The notes: generated by a model from the sequence alone, not told the origin. A DNA stretch of 64,000 nucleotides from Clostridia bacterium (GCA_017410605.1 JAFQQN010000021.1:1-64000); one strand, 5' to 3'; positions 6,467-15,512 are shown, numbered from the stretch's first letter. A program made the numbers and translations.

Positions 6467-7667
6467 AATTGAAATGTTTTGTGAGATTGGGAAATATTTC
6501 AATACTTCTTAGTAGTATTCCATTAACTCTTGCTATTGCAATACCGTAGTTTGTGATAGGGACACCTTGTTCCTTGGCTAAATGTTGGCGGTGCTTCATT
6601 TCTTTTTCGTTTAGCATACATCCGCCGCAATGAATTATAAGGGAGTAGGGCGAAAGGTCATAGGGGAAATCGCCCCCTGAGGTAAAGGCAAAGTTTAGCT
6701 TTTTGTTGGTGTATTTTTCAACCCAGGCCGGGAGCTTAACAGTGCCAATATCACCGCATTGGCGGTGGTGTGTGCACCCCTCAGAAATAAGCACAGTATC
6801 GCCGTCCTTAAGGTTATCCAAAGCGGCGACACCCTTTACAACTGTTTCTAGATCGCCCTTATACCTTGCAAAAAGAATTGAAAAAGAGGTTAGGGGAATA
6901 TCTTTTGGAACAATCTTGTTTACCTTGCCAAAAGCTTGAGAGTCGGTTATAATAAGTGTCGGCTTTTGGTTTAAAGCTTCAAGAGTGGCCTTAAGCTCGG
7001 TTTCTTTTGTTACCATACAAACTGCGCCGCAGTCTAAAATGTCCCTAATGGTTTGTTGTTGGGGCAAAATAAGTCGGCCTTTTGGGGCGGCGGAATCAAT
7101 AGGGGTTACAAGAACAATCACATCACCTTGTTTTATAAGGTCAGAAACCAAGGGGCGCTCGTCTAAAGTGGGTTTTGTTGTTTTAGCAATAAGCTCCTTA
7201 AGTTCGGTTATATTGGTACCGTTTTGGGCGCTGACATATATTTCGTTTGCCTTTGTTTGGGGTAAAGAGTTTAAGAGGTCTGCCTTGTTATAAGCTATAA
7301 CAAAGGGAAGATTTTTTGCTTTTATTGCTTCAATAATGCTTTCATCTTCCTTTGACAAGCCTTTCAAAGAATCAATAACAACAACGGCTACATCAGTTTT
7401 GTTTAAAACTTGTTTCGCTCTTTCAACCCTCATTATACCAAGGTCACCTTCGTCATCTAAACCGGGGGTATCAATAATAACTACCGGGCCTAAGGGCAAA
7501 AGCTCCATAGTTTTAAAAACTGGGTCGGTTGTGGTTCCTTTTACATTAGAAACAAGGGAAACAGGTTGATTAGTAACTGCATTTACAAGGCTGGATTTTC
7601 CTGCATTTCTAAGTCCGAAAAAGGCAATATGAAGTCGTTCGGAAACGGGCTTGTCGTTTAGTCCCAT
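6465..7667 (-). CDS. hydF: [FeFe]-hydrogenase H-cluster maturation GTPase HydF
   Basis: HydF is the scaffold on which the diiron subcluster is assembled before transfer to the hydrogenase. The 400-aa protein has the GTPase P-loop GLRNAGKS (18-25), DTPG (66-69) and an NKAD-type G4 motif, then a dimerisation region, then the Fe-S ligands CxH (298-300) and HCGGC (346-350), spaced as in known HydF. The ATG at 7667 is chosen because AGGTGA precedes it; an in-frame GTG at 7676 is less likely. It is the last gene of the maturation operon, 9 bases after hydG. No hydrogenase structural gene is in the window. Confidence 0.95.
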   Translation of the reverse strand: MGLNDKPVSERLHIAFFGLRNAGKSSLVNAVTNQPVSLVSNVKGTTTDPVFKTMELLPLGPVVIIDTPGLDDEGDLGIMRVERAKQVLNKTDVAVVVIDSLKGLSKEDESIIEAIKAKNLPFVIAYNKADLLNSLPQTKANEIYVSAQNGTNITELKELIAKTTKPTLDERPLVSDLIKQGDVIVLVTPIDSAAPKGRLILPQQQTIRDILDCGAVCMVTKETELKATLEALNQKPTLIITDSQAFGKVNKIVPKDIPLTSFSILFARYKGDLETVVKGVAALDNLKDGDTVLISEGCTHHRQCGDIGTVKLPAWVEKYTNKKLNFAFTSGGDFPYDLSPYSLIIHCGGCMLNEKEMKHRQHLAKEQGVPITNYGIAIARVNGILLRSIEIFPNLTKHFN

Positions 7668-7676
7668 ATTTATCAC

Positions 7677-9125
7677 CTAAAATCTAAAGTCCCTACGGTT
7701 AGAGGATTTAATATCGTCAATGTTCTGCTTTGCTATAGCCCTAACTTTATCTTTGGTTACCTTTTCAAGCTCTTTTTCAATAAGCTTAAAGCCGATTTCT
7801 TTGGTCTCTTCACTGGCGTAATCTACAAGATATTCGGTAAGGGTCATAAGTGCGTTAGGGTGACAGCAGTTTTGTATCTGACCGGTTTTGCAAAGAGCCA
7901 TAAAACGGTCGCCCGTTCGGCCTTCGCGGTAACAGGCTGTGCAGAAAGAGGGTATAAAGCCTAGTTTCATAAGCCAGTTAACAACCTCGTCGAGGGTACG
8001 CTGGTCTGAAACATCAAACTGCTCTGAATCATGAGGGCGTTCCTCCTCGGTATATCCGCCAACAGAGGTTCTTGATGCACCGCTTATTTGAGAAATACCA
8101 ATGCTAAGTGCCTTTGCTCTTACCTCTTGGCTTTCACGGGTAGAAATTATCATACCTGTATAGGGCACAGCAATTCTAATACAGGCAATTATCTTCTCAA
8201 AAATTTCGTCAGATATGCCATTGTCAAACTGCGTGGGGTCAATATCATCGGCTTTTTTAAGACGGGGAACACTAATGGTGTGGGGACCTACGCCGTGAAC
8301 CGCCTCAAGGTGTTCGGCGTGCATTAAAAGTCCTGCAAATTCATATTTATAAAGCTCTAAGCCAAATAAAACGCCAAGACCAACATCGTCTATTCCACCC
8401 TCCATAGCGCGGTCCATAGCCTCGGTATGATAGTTGTAGTCGTGCTTGGGGCCTGTGGGGTGAAGCTGTTCATAGCTCTCCTTATGGTATGTTTCCTGGA
8501 AGAGAATATATGTGCCAATTCCCGCCTCTTTAAGCTTACGGTAGTTTTCAACGGTGGTTGCGGCAATATTTACATTAACACGCCTTATGTCTCCGTTTTT
8601 GTGGTGTATGCTGTAGATTGTATTAATACATTCAAGTATATATTCAATGGGGTTGTTAACAGGGTCTTCACCCGCTTCAATGGCTAAACGCTTATGACCC
8701 ATATCTTGAAGGGCGATAACCTCTTTTCTAACCTCTTCTTGTGTAAGCTTTTTACGAGCAATGTGTTTGTTCTTATAATGATAAGGGCAATAAACACAAC
8801 CGTTCACACAGTAGTTAGAAAGGTAAAGGGGGGCAAACATTACAATGCGGTTTCCGTAAAAGGCAAGTTTAATCTCCTCAGCAAGTTTAAACATTTGCTC
8901 TATCTTTTCGGGAATGTCGCAGGCAAGCAGCACAGAGGCTTCTCTGTGGGAAAGACCCTCGCAGTGTATTCCGTCGGCCGTTTTTTTAGGACGAGCCTTT
9001 TCTAAAATACTGTCAATAAGGGGAATATTGCGCTTGTTTTCTTCGGCATATTTTATGGTTTCTAAAATTTCGCCGTCGTTTATAAATTCTTCTGCTTTAA
9101 GTGATTTTGGGTTATAGATTGCCAT
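7677..9125 (-). CDS. hydG: [FeFe]-hydrogenase maturase HydG (radical SAM tyrosine lyase)
   Basis: HydG cleaves tyrosine to p-cresol, CO and cyanide and builds an Fe(CO)2(CN) unit for the H-cluster. The 482-aa protein has the radical-SAM cluster motif CX3CX2C at Cys106, Cys110 and Cys113, and near the C-terminus the second cluster motif CX2CX22C (FCTACYREG...NCCHP), which separates HydG from its relative ThiH. Length is typical. It lies between hydE and hydF in a minus-strand operon; the gap to hydE is only 24 bases. Confidence 0.95.
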   Translation of the reverse strand: MAIYNPKSLKAEEFINDGEILETIKYAEENKRNIPLIDSILEKARPKKTADGIHCEGLSHREASVLLACDIPEKIEQMFKLAEEIKLAFYGNRIVMFAPLYLSNYCVNGCVYCPYHYKNKHIARKKLTQEEVRKEVIALQDMGHKRLAIEAGEDPVNNPIEYILECINTIYSIHHKNGDIRRVNVNIAATTVENYRKLKEAGIGTYILFQETYHKESYEQLHPTGPKHDYNYHTEAMDRAMEGGIDDVGLGVLFGLELYKYEFAGLLMHAEHLEAVHGVGPHTISVPRLKKADDIDPTQFDNGISDEIFEKIIACIRIAVPYTGMIISTRESQEVRAKALSIGISQISGASRTSVGGYTEEERPHDSEQFDVSDQRTLDEVVNWLMKLGFIPSFCTACYREGRTGDRFMALCKTGQIQNCCHPNALMTLTEYLVDYASEETKEIGFKLIEKELEKVTKDKVRAIAKQNIDDIKSSNRRDFRF

Positions 9126-9149
9126 ATATTTTTCCTCTTTTCGAATTAA

Positions 9150-10199
9150 TTATTTAATAATACAGTCGCCGCGGTGGGTCACTACTCTGTAGCCTATGCT
9201 TTTCATACGTTTTTCAAGCTCTTTTTTACACTCAGCTGCTTCGGCACCGTCTGAAAGCTTGTTGTTGTAAAGCTGATATTTTGCCCTTACACTGTAGGGT
9301 GAAAGGTTTGGCATTACAACATTGGCACCGGCAAGAATACCAAGCTCTCTGCCATTATTTTGCAGGGTTCCTAAAGCTGTTGTGGAGGGTAGCAAAATAC
9401 CCGGTGAAATAAGCCGTATTACAGATAATAGGTAAAGGGTAAGCTGAACGTCCCCGGACGGCATATTTTTAAAAGGCGTATCGCGGTGGGGGATGAATGG
9501 CCCTATTCCGCACATATGGGGGGAAAACTCTTCGATAAATTTAAGGTCTTTAGCCAAAGTCCTTGTTGTTTGGTGGGGGGAGCCTACCATAAAACCACAA
9601 CCCACCTGAAAACCAATTTCTTTTAAAGCTTTAAGGCAGTTCATTCGGCTTTCAAGGGTTAAATTTTGTGGGTGAAGAGAGCTGTAATGTTCTTCGTCAG
9701 CCGTTTCGTGACGAAGAAGATAGCGGTCGGCACCGGCATCATATAGCTTTTTATAGCTTTCATAGGTTCTTTCGCCTAAAGAAAGGGTGACAGCACAGTC
9801 GGGGTGAGCGGCTTTAATTTCTTTGATTATTTCACAAAGATAATCGTCGGTAAAATAAGCGTCCTCGCCACCCTGTAAAACAAAGGTTCGAAAACCGAGA
9901 TTATACCCCTCTTTGCAACAAAGCAGAATTTCTTCCTTGCTTAGTCGGTAACGGTCACACAGTTTATTGGAGTTTCTTATTCCGCAATAAAGACAATCGT
10001 TTTTACAAAAGTTGCTTACTTCTATAAGCCCTCTTATATAAACGTCTTTTGAATAAACCGATTGGCGTAATTTTACTGCCTTTTCGGCGGCGTATTTTGC
10101 CGCCTCAGGTGAAAAACCTTTGATAAGCTCTTCATATTCATAAAGCTCAAGGCTATGGCTTTTCTCTAATTTGTCAATTAAACCAAATACTTTTTCCAT
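9150..10199 (-). CDS. hydE: [FeFe]-hydrogenase maturase HydE (radical SAM)
   Basis: HydE acts on the HydG product on the way to the azadithiolate-bridged diiron cluster. The 349-aa protein has the radical-SAM motif CX3CX2C at Cys65, Cys69 and Cys72 (FCKNDCLYCGIR), the GG(E)D stretch LQGGEDAYF, and the C-terminal TIM-barrel region with GANVVMPNLSP, which is typical of HydE. It overlaps nothing; one base separates its start from the stop of the upstream small regulator gene, so the two are surely cotranscribed. Confidence 0.93.
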   Translation of the reverse strand: MEKVFGLIDKLEKSHSLELYEYEELIKGFSPEAAKYAAEKAVKLRQSVYSKDVYIRGLIEVSNFCKNDCLYCGIRNSNKLCDRYRLSKEEILLCCKEGYNLGFRTFVLQGGEDAYFTDDYLCEIIKEIKAAHPDCAVTLSLGERTYESYKKLYDAGADRYLLRHETADEEHYSSLHPQNLTLESRMNCLKALKEIGFQVGCGFMVGSPHQTTRTLAKDLKFIEEFSPHMCGIGPFIPHRDTPFKNMPSGDVQLTLYLLSVIRLISPGILLPSTTALGTLQNNGRELGILAGANVVMPNLSPYSVRAKYQLYNNKLSDGAEAAECKKELEKRMKSIGYRVVTHRGDCIIK

Positions 10200-10200
10200 A

Positions 10201-10443
10201 CTATTTTGAATAAGCGGTTTTAACGCTTATACCCTCTAAATTTCCTATTTTTCCCGAAAGAGATGAAATAACATTCTGTGGGGCATCAATAGCGATTGAT
10301 ACAATGCTTATTTTCTTTTCCCTATAGGGAAGCCCCATTCTACCTATAATATATTCACTGTATTCGTGAAGTAGGTTGTTTAGTTTTTCTACCGACTGTG
10401 GGTTTTCAACAATAATACCCATAATGGCTACTCTGGTTTCCAT
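10201..10443 (-). CDS. TM1266-type putative regulator of the iron-only hydrogenase system
   Basis: An 80-aa protein with an ACT/NikR-C-like pattern: RVAIMGIIVENPQSVEKLN, then SEYIIGRMGLPYREK and SIVSIAIDA. This matches the small family often annotated as iron-only hydrogenase system regulator (TM1266), normally found with hydE, hydG and hydF, as here. It has no DNA-binding domain of its own, so its action is likely through ligand binding or a partner. It is the first gene of the operon, after a 140-base leader containing a terminator. Confidence 0.85.
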   Translation of the reverse strand: METRVAIMGIIVENPQSVEKLNNLLHEYSEYIIGRMGLPYREKKISIVSIAIDAPQNVISSLSGKIGNLEGISVKTAYSK

Positions 10444-10583
10444 AAAATCAACTCTTTTCCTAAAAAAATAACCGCACCGACAAAGGCGGTACGGTCAAAA
10501 ATACATAATAACCCTATTTAGGGGGATTTTTAGTTTGACAGTACCTTTCAATCAGAATTATAAAAAACTTTATGTCAGGTTCT
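10444..10583 (-). promoter_or_regulatory. Long 5' leader of the hyd operon, candidate riboswitch or attenuator
   Basis: From the predicted start near 10583 to the first start codon there are about 140 bases. Besides the terminator at 10462-10495, it has GGTAC-T-GTC (10545 down to 10537) which can pair with GAC-C-GTACC (10496 down to 10488); the latter covers part of the terminator's 5' arm, so the two folds exclude each other. An earlier TGACA (10573-10577) can pair with TGTCA (10536-10540), giving a third alternative, and CCCTA/TAGGG forms a small hairpin at 10512-10523. I do not recognise a known riboswitch class. Confidence 0.55.
10462..10495 (-). terminator. Terminator inside the hyd operon leader
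   Basis: On the minus strand ACCGTACCG pairs with CGGTGCGGT around a 7-base loop and is followed by a run of seven T (after one A). It lies upstream of the first gene, so it regulates rather than ends the operon. Confidence 0.75.
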
Positions 10584-10589
10584 ATGTTT

Positions 10590-10618
10590 AGTATATCATT
10601 TTGTTATATTTTTGTCAA
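10590..10618 (-). promoter_or_regulatory. Promoter of the hyd operon
   Basis: Read on the minus strand, TTGACA (10613-10618) and TATACT (10590-10595) are 17 bases apart, a strong sigma-A pattern. Confidence 0.75.
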
Positions 10619-10665
10619 TGTGAAATTTTATATGTTTTGCGGTTTTGTTTAAATAAAAAGCTTTG

Positions 10666-10694
10666 GCATAAGTTTTTATTTCTTAGCATATCAT
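10666..10694 (+). promoter_or_regulatory. Sigma-E-like sporulation promoter before spoIVA
   Basis: GCATAAGT (10666-10673) and CATATCAT (10687-10694) resemble the sigma-E boxes (ATA-type -35 and CATA-type -10) at about the right spacing, and no good sigma-A promoter is visible here. SpoIVA is under sigma-E control in Bacillus, which supports the reading. Confidence 0.45.
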
Positions 10695-10728
10695 TGTACA
10701 AAAGACCGGCAGATTTGGAGGAAGAATA

Positions 10729-12207
10729 ATGGCAAATTCAGATATTTATAAGGATATTTCAACCCGTACCGACGGCTCAATCTTTTTAGGGGTGGTAGGC
10801 CCCGTAAGAACAGGAAAGTCTACCTTTATTAAACGCTTTATGGATACCTTAGTTTTACCAAATATGAGCAGTGATTATATAAAAGAAAGGGCAACAGACG
10901 AACTGCCACAAGCCTCTTCGGGCAGAACAATTATGACTACAGAGCCTAAGTTTATTCCCGAAACGGCCGCCGCTGTAAGGGTGGGTGATAACGCTAAGTT
11001 TAATGTTAGGCTTATAGACTGTGTAGGGTATATTGTTCCAAGCTCGTTAGGTTACATAGAGGGCGACCAGCCCCGAATGGTTAAAACACCTTGGTATGAA
11101 GAGGCTATACCCTTTAATATGGCGGCTGAAATGGGTACAAAAAAGGTTATTACAGAGCATTCTACCATTGGCCTTGTGGTTACCACAGACGGAAGCATAA
11201 GCGATATTCCAAGAGAAGAATATGCCGAGGCCGAGCAAAGGGTTATTGAAGAGCTTAAAGAGATAAATAAGCCTTTTGTGGTTTTACTTAACTGCATATA
11301 TCCTGAGTCTGACAGTGCTAAAGAACTTGCCTTAGAGCTTAGCGAAAAATATTCGGTTCCGGTTATGCCTGTTAACTGTGTAGAGCTTGATGGCGGTGAT
11401 ATTGAAAACATACTTAAGTGTGTGCTTTTTGAGTTTCCCGTCAAACAAATTTCGGTAGATATGCCACCTTGGGTAGAATCCCTTCCAAACGACCATAGGG
11501 TAAAGGCCGAGGTTTTTTCTACCCTGAAAAAGGCCGCCGAAGGGGTAACACACATAAGACAGATAAAAGAGGTTGAAGCAGCTCTTAAAGGTTGTGAGCA
11601 TATTGAGTCGGTAGTAATTAGAAAAATTGACCTTGGTACAGGCAAAGCCGAAATTAAATCGGAGTTTAAAAGAGAAATATTCTTCCGCGTTATTTCTGAC
11701 ACCTGCGGAATAGAGGTTAATAACGACAGAGAATTGTTAAGCTCGTTAGATGAGCTTTGCAAGATAAAGGCACAGTTTATGCGGCTTAAGGATGCCTTAG
11801 AACAAGTAGAGGCTACCGGCTATGGTATTGTTATGCCCTCAATTGAAGAGCTTACCTTAGAAGAGCCTGAGATAATGCGCCAAGGCGGAAGATATGGCGT
11901 AAGGCTTAAGGCTTCGGCACCGTCGTTACATATTATGAAGGCTAATATTAATACCGAGGTAACACCTATAGTAGGCTCTGAGCAACAGTCGGAAGACCTT
12001 ATAATGTATCTGCTTAAGGAATTTGAAGAAAATCCTTTACAGATATGGCAGTCAAACATTTTCGGTAAAAGCCTACACGAATTGGTCAACGAGGGTCTGC
12101 ATACAAAACTTGCACGAATGCCTCAGGATGCCAGAATGCGAATGCAAGAAACCATTGAAAGGGTTATTAACGAGGGATGTAGCGGACTTATTTGTATTAT
12201 ACTGTAA
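10729..12207 (+). CDS. spoIVA: Stage IV sporulation protein A (spore coat morphogenetic ATPase)
   Basis: SpoIVA polymerises on the forespore surface using ATP and forms the base layer of the spore coat. The 492-aa length is typical. The Walker A motif GPVRTGKS is at 24-31; the acidic and Thr-rich switch region follows, and the C-terminus ends GLICIIL, the conserved end of the family. The start at 10729 has GGAGGAAG upstream. The gene is single, transcribed divergently from the hyd operon and closed by its own terminator. Its presence indicates an endospore former. Confidence 0.95.
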   Translation: MANSDIYKDISTRTDGSIFLGVVGPVRTGKSTFIKRFMDTLVLPNMSSDYIKERATDELPQASSGRTIMTTEPKFIPETAAAVRVGDNAKFNVRLIDCVGYIVPSSLGYIEGDQPRMVKTPWYEEAIPFNMAAEMGTKKVITEHSTIGLVVTTDGSISDIPREEYAEAEQRVIEELKEINKPFVVLLNCIYPESDSAKELALELSEKYSVPVMPVNCVELDGGDIENILKCVLFEFPVKQISVDMPPWVESLPNDHRVKAEVFSTLKKAAEGVTHIRQIKEVEAALKGCEHIESVVIRKIDLGTGKAEIKSEFKREIFFRVISDTCGIEVNNDRELLSSLDELCKIKAQFMRLKDALEQVEATGYGIVMPSIEELTLEEPEIMRQGGRYGVRLKASAPSLHIMKANINTEVTPIVGSEQQSEDLIMYLLKEFEENPLQIWQSNIFGKSLHELVNEGLHTKLARMPQDARMRMQETIERVINEGCSGLICIIL

Positions 12208-12232
12208 AGTTAATTTTTTAAAAAATATGTTC

Positions 12233-12262
12233 AAACGGGCTGAAAAACAGCCCGTTTTTTAA
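12233..12262 (+). terminator. Terminator after spoIVA
   Basis: AAACGGGCTG pairs with CAGCCCGTTT around AAAAA, then a T-run. Confidence 0.85.
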
Positions 12263-12352
12263 TTAGCAATGCATAACATGAAAAACCAATAAACGGAAGA
12301 ATATGTTCATAATAAAAAAATAGATATTTTTCAGTAAAATTTTCTAAAACTA

Positions 12353-12381
12353 TTGAAAAATAAATTAATATCTTATATAAT
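12353..12381 (+). promoter_or_regulatory. proS promoter
   Basis: TTGAAA (12353-12358) and TATAAT (12376-12381), 17 bases apart. The leader of about 70 bases is too short for a T-box. Confidence 0.65.
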
Positions 12382-12457
12382 ATTATTTTGTAAGAGAATG
12401 TTTTGACGGCAAGAGTTGCTTTTTGTCGTTCAATAATAAAAAGCAAGAGGTTTTAAA

Positions 12458-13894
12458 ATGGCTAAGAATGAAAAAATGGTAAAAGATATTACCGCAATGG
12501 ATGAAGATTTTGCCAAATGGTATACAGATGTTGTTATTAAGGCAGAGCTTATTGATTATTCCAGCGTGAGGGGATGTATGGTTATTCGCCCTTACGGTTA
12601 TGCAATATGGGAAAATATTCAGTCTCTTATGGACGGTATGTTTAAGGCTACCGGGCATGAGAATGTTTATATGCCTATGTTTATTCCTGAGAGTCTTCTT
12701 CAAAAAGAGAAAGACCATGTTGAGGGCTTTGGCCCTGAGGTTACATGGGTTACCCACGGCGGAAGTGAAGAGCTTGAAGAAAAGCTTTGTGTTCGCCCCA
12801 CTTCTGAAACCCTCTTCTGTGAGCATTATAAAAATATTATTCATTCCTATCGCGACCTGCCTAAGCTTTATAATCAGTGGTGCTCGGTTGTTCGTTGGGA
12901 AAAAACAACCCGTCCTTTCCTACGTTCGAGAGAATTTTTATGGCAGGAGGGTCATACAATTCATGCTACCGCTGAGGAGGCCGAACAGGAAACTGTTCGT
13001 ATGCTGAATGTTTATGCAGAGTTCTGCGAAAAATATCTTGCTATGCCTGTTGTAAAGGGAGTTAAAACAGAAAAAGAACGCTTTGCCGGTGCTAAGGATA
13101 CATACACCATTGAGGCGCTTATGCACGACGGAAAGGCCCTTCAAAGCGGAACCTCTCACTATTTTGGCGATGGCTTTGCAAAGGCATTTGGTATAGAATT
13201 TACAAATAAAGAAAATAAGGCTGAAACACCTCATCAAACCTCTTGGGGAACAACTACCCGCCTTATTGGCGCAATTATTATGACCCACGGCGATGATAAC
13301 GGTCTTGTTTTGCCTCCCGCTATTGCACCTACTCAGCTTGTTATTGTTCCTATTGCTTCACACAAGCCGGGTGTTAAAGAAAAGGCGGCTGAAATTGAGG
13401 CAAGGCTTAAAGAAGTTTGCCGAGTTAAAACCGATAATAGCGAGCAATCTCCCGGTTGGAAATTTGCCGAGTATGAAATGAAGGGTGTACCGCTTCGTTT
13501 AGAAATTGGACCTAAGGATATTGAAAACAATCAGTGCGTTGTTGTAAGAAGAGATAATAGGGAAAAATATTTTATAAGCCTTGACGAGATTGAAACAAAA
13601 ATTCCTGAACTTCTTAAGGCTGTTCACGACGGTTTATATGAAAAGGCACTTGCCCGTCGCGAGGAAATGACCTATAACGCTACAACTCTTGAAGAATTTT
13701 GCAATATTGCAGATAATAAGCCGGGCTTTATTAAGGCTATGTGGTGTGAGGACAGAGCCTGTGAGGACAAGCTTAAAGAGGTTGCCGGAGTAACCTCCCG
13801 TTGTATGCCCTTAGTACAGGAAAGTCTCAGTGATAAATGTGTTTGTTGCGGTAAACCGGCCAAAAAGCTAGTTTATTGGGGCAAGGCATATTAA
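12458..13894 (+). CDS. proS: Prolyl-tRNA synthetase, archaeal/eukaryal-like type
   Basis: ProS charges tRNA-Pro with proline. At 478 aa without the inserted editing domain, and ending in the family tail YWGKAY, it is the shorter type 3 (archaeal/eukaryal-like) enzyme found in many Clostridia. Class II motifs are visible: motif 2 region [22 protein letters not shown] and motif 3 region with [17 protein letters not shown]. The C-terminal zinc-binding-like domain holds Cys in CEDRACEDK and CVCCGK. It begins a run of plus-strand housekeeping genes (rsmD, coaD) with short gaps. Confidence 0.94.
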   Translation: MAKNEKMVKDITAMDEDFAKWYTDVVIKAELIDYSSVRGCMVIRPYGYAIWENIQSLMDGMFKATGHENVYMPMFIPESLLQKEKDHVEGFGPEVTWVTHGGSEELEEKLCVRPTSETLFCEHYKNIIHSYRDLPKLYNQWCSVVRWEKTTRPFLRSREFLWQEGHTIHATAEEAEQETVRMLNVYAEFCEKYLAMPVVKGVKTEKERFAGAKDTYTIEALMHDGKALQSGTSHYFGDGFAKAFGIEFTNKENKAETPHQTSWGTTTRLIGAIIMTHGDDNGLVLPPAIAPTQLVIVPIASHKPGVKEKAAEIEARLKEVCRVKTDNSEQSPGWKFAEYEMKGVPLRLEIGPKDIENNQCVVVRRDNREKYFISLDEIETKIPELLKAVHDGLYEKALARREEMTYNATTLEEFCNIADNKPGFIKAMWCEDRACEDKLKEVAGVTSRCMPLVQESLSDKCVCCGKPAKKLVYWGKAY

Positions 13895-13906
13895 TGGAGA
13901 ATTTTA

Positions 13907-14455
13907 ATGCGAGTTATAACAGGTCTTGCAAAAGGGAAAAGGCTTATTACCGCTGAGGGAATGGAGGTTCGACCCACACCTGAAAAGGTTAAAGAGGGGA
14001 TCTTCAGTTCTATTCAGTTTGATGTTGAGGGGAGAAGGGTTCTAGACCTTTTTTCCGGCTCCGGTCAACTAGGTATTGAAGCTCTTAGCCGCGGTGCAGA
14101 GTTTGGCTTTTTTGCAGATATAAGCCCGGTTTCAATTAAAAATATAACAAAAAACCTTGAGAATACCGGCCTTTTAGATAAGGCTAAGGTAATAAGAGGT
14201 GATTACTCAGCAGTTTTGGCAGGTTTAAATGAAAAATTTGATTATGTTTTTCTCGACCCGCCCTATGCTGCCGGTCTTCTATTGCCGGCTCTAAAAAAGG
14301 TTCAACGCGTTGTTAGCAATTATGGTGTTATAATTTGTGAACACCCTTCGGAACATGAATTGCCCGAAGTTGTTGATGAGTTTAGGGTAACCAAGGTTTT
14401 AAAATACGGAAAAATTTGTGTTTCCTTTTACAGAAGAGGTGATAATGATGAATAA
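13907..14455 (+). CDS. rsmD: 16S rRNA (guanine-966-N2)-methyltransferase RsmD
   Basis: RsmD methylates G966 of 16S rRNA with S-adenosylmethionine. The 182-aa protein shows RPTPEKVKEGIFS near the start, the SAM-binding LDLFSGSGQLGIEALSRG (46-63) and the N2-methylase motif DPPY (117-120), all typical. It begins 12 bases after proS and overlaps the start of coaD by 8 bases, a common pair in Firmicutes. Confidence 0.94.
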   Translation: MRVITGLAKGKRLITAEGMEVRPTPEKVKEGIFSSIQFDVEGRRVLDLFSGSGQLGIEALSRGAEFGFFADISPVSIKNITKNLENTGLLDKAKVIRGDYSAVLAGLNEKFDYVFLDPPYAAGLLLPALKKVQRVVSNYGVIICEHPSEHELPEVVDEFRVTKVLKYGKICVSFYRRGDNDE

Positions 14456-14939
14456 TATTATCGCTGTTTGTCCCGGTAGTTTTGACCCCGTAACGGTCGG
14501 TCATATTGATATTATCAGCCGTGCGGCTCAAATGTTTTCAAAGGTTGTTGTGGTTGTAATGCATAATAGCGCTAAAAATCCTTGCTTTTCGGTCGAAGAA
14601 AAAGTTGAAATGCTTAGAAAAGCAACCGCAGAGCTTGAAAATGTTGAGGTTGATGCCTATAGTGGGTTACTTGCCGAGTACACTAAAAAAATCGGCGCAG
14701 GAGCCATAGTTAAGGGTCTTAGAGCTATGTCTGATTTTGAGTATGAATTTCAAATGGCTCTTACCAATAAAAAGCTTAACCCTGCTACTGAAACGGTGTT
14801 TCTTACTACCAGAGCAGAAAATATGTATCTTAGCTCCAGTATGGTGAAGCAGATAGGTAGTATGGGTGGCGATATTTCGGAGTTTGTTCCGAAAATGATT
14901 CACGACAAAATTGTAGAAAGATTAACAGAAAGGAAGTAG
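14448..14939 (+). CDS. coaD: Phosphopantetheine adenylyltransferase
   Basis: CoaD joins ATP and 4'-phosphopantetheine to dephospho-CoA, the fourth step of CoA synthesis. The 163-aa protein has the nucleotidyltransferase motif TVGH (16-19) within GSFDPVTVGHIDII and the YLSSSMVK motif near residue 125. Of two neighbouring ATG codons, 14448 is chosen because GAGGTG at 14436-14441 then has a 6-base gap. It overlaps the end of rsmD, so translation is likely coupled. Confidence 0.95.
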   Translation: MNNIIAVCPGSFDPVTVGHIDIISRAAQMFSKVVVVVMHNSAKNPCFSVEEKVEMLRKATAELENVEVDAYSGLLAEYTKKIGAGAIVKGLRAMSDFEYEFQMALTNKKLNPATETVFLTTRAENMYLSSSMVKQIGSMGGDISEFVPKMIHDKIVERLTERK

Positions 14940-14944
14940 CGATT

Positions 14945-15400
14945 ATGAATATGGAAGAAATGTTAGAACAATTAGACGAGGTGCTTGAAACCGGAATGAA
15001 GCTTCCCGGTAAAAAAACTGTTGTTGATGTAGAAAAGCTTCGCGCAATGATTGATGATCTTCGACTTAATATGCCCAGCGAAATTAAACAGGCAAGAGGC
15101 ATTGTTGCAGACAGAGCCGACATTATAACCAATGCCAAAAAGGAAGCCGATGCAATAATCCGTAATGCAGAGGAACGCGCAAAGGCCCTTATTGCACAGC
15201 AAGAGATTACCCGCCTTGCGCAAGAAAAGGCAGGGGAGATTATTTCTGCCGCACAAACTAAGAGCCGTGAAATGCGCAAAGCCGCACAGGATTTTGTTGA
15301 CGACCTTATGCGCCGTGCAGACGATGGTCTTACCGCAAACCTAGCTGAGATTCGCAAGACCCGTGCCGCTTTAAAACAGCAGGCACCCTCTGCAAAATAA
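14945..15400 (+). CDS. Coiled-coil protein resembling F/V-type ATPase subunit B
   Basis: A 151-aa, highly charged protein that is almost wholly helical: MEEMLEQLDEVLETG at the start, then a long stretch (about 50-145) rich in Ala, Glu, Lys, Arg and Gln with heptad-like spacing. No membrane segment is seen. Similar proteins follow coaD in many Clostridia and are annotated as ATPase-like from coiled-coil resemblance alone; a DivIVA-like structural role is equally possible. It starts 5 bases after coaD and ends the operon at a terminator. Confidence 0.7.
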   Translation: MNMEEMLEQLDEVLETGMKLPGKKTVVDVEKLRAMIDDLRLNMPSEIKQARGIVADRADIITNAKKEADAIIRNAEERAKALIAQQEITRLAQEKAGEIISAAQTKSREMRKAAQDFVDDLMRRADDGLTANLAEIRKTRAALKQQAPSAK

Positions 15401-15417
15401 GTTAATACAGCCTTTGT

Positions 15418-15449
15418 AAGCAGTGGCGTAAGGCCGCTGCTTGTTTTTT
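15418..15449 (+). terminator. Terminator ending the proS-coaD operon
   Basis: AAGCAGTGGC pairs with GCCGCTGCTT around GTAAG, followed by GTTTTTT. Confidence 0.85.
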
Positions 15450-15483
15450 GTCCATATACACCTGTTTAAAATGTAGTTTTTGG

Positions 15484-15512
15484 TTGCAAATTTTAAAGGA
15501 ATATGTTATTAT
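15484..15512 (+). promoter_or_regulatory. Promoter of the polysaccharide cluster
   Basis: TTGCAA (15484-15489) and TATTAT (15507-15512) with a 17-base spacer, 55 bases before the first glycosyltransferase. Confidence 0.5.

Noticed and set aside
11052..11762. Minus-strand 236-aa reading frame inside spoIVA
   Set aside because: It is the mirror of a well-supported gene, with low-complexity Ser-rich sequence and no ribosome site.
12382..12457. T-box before proS
   Set aside because: The leader is about 70 bases and lacks the conserved T-box sequence and a terminator.
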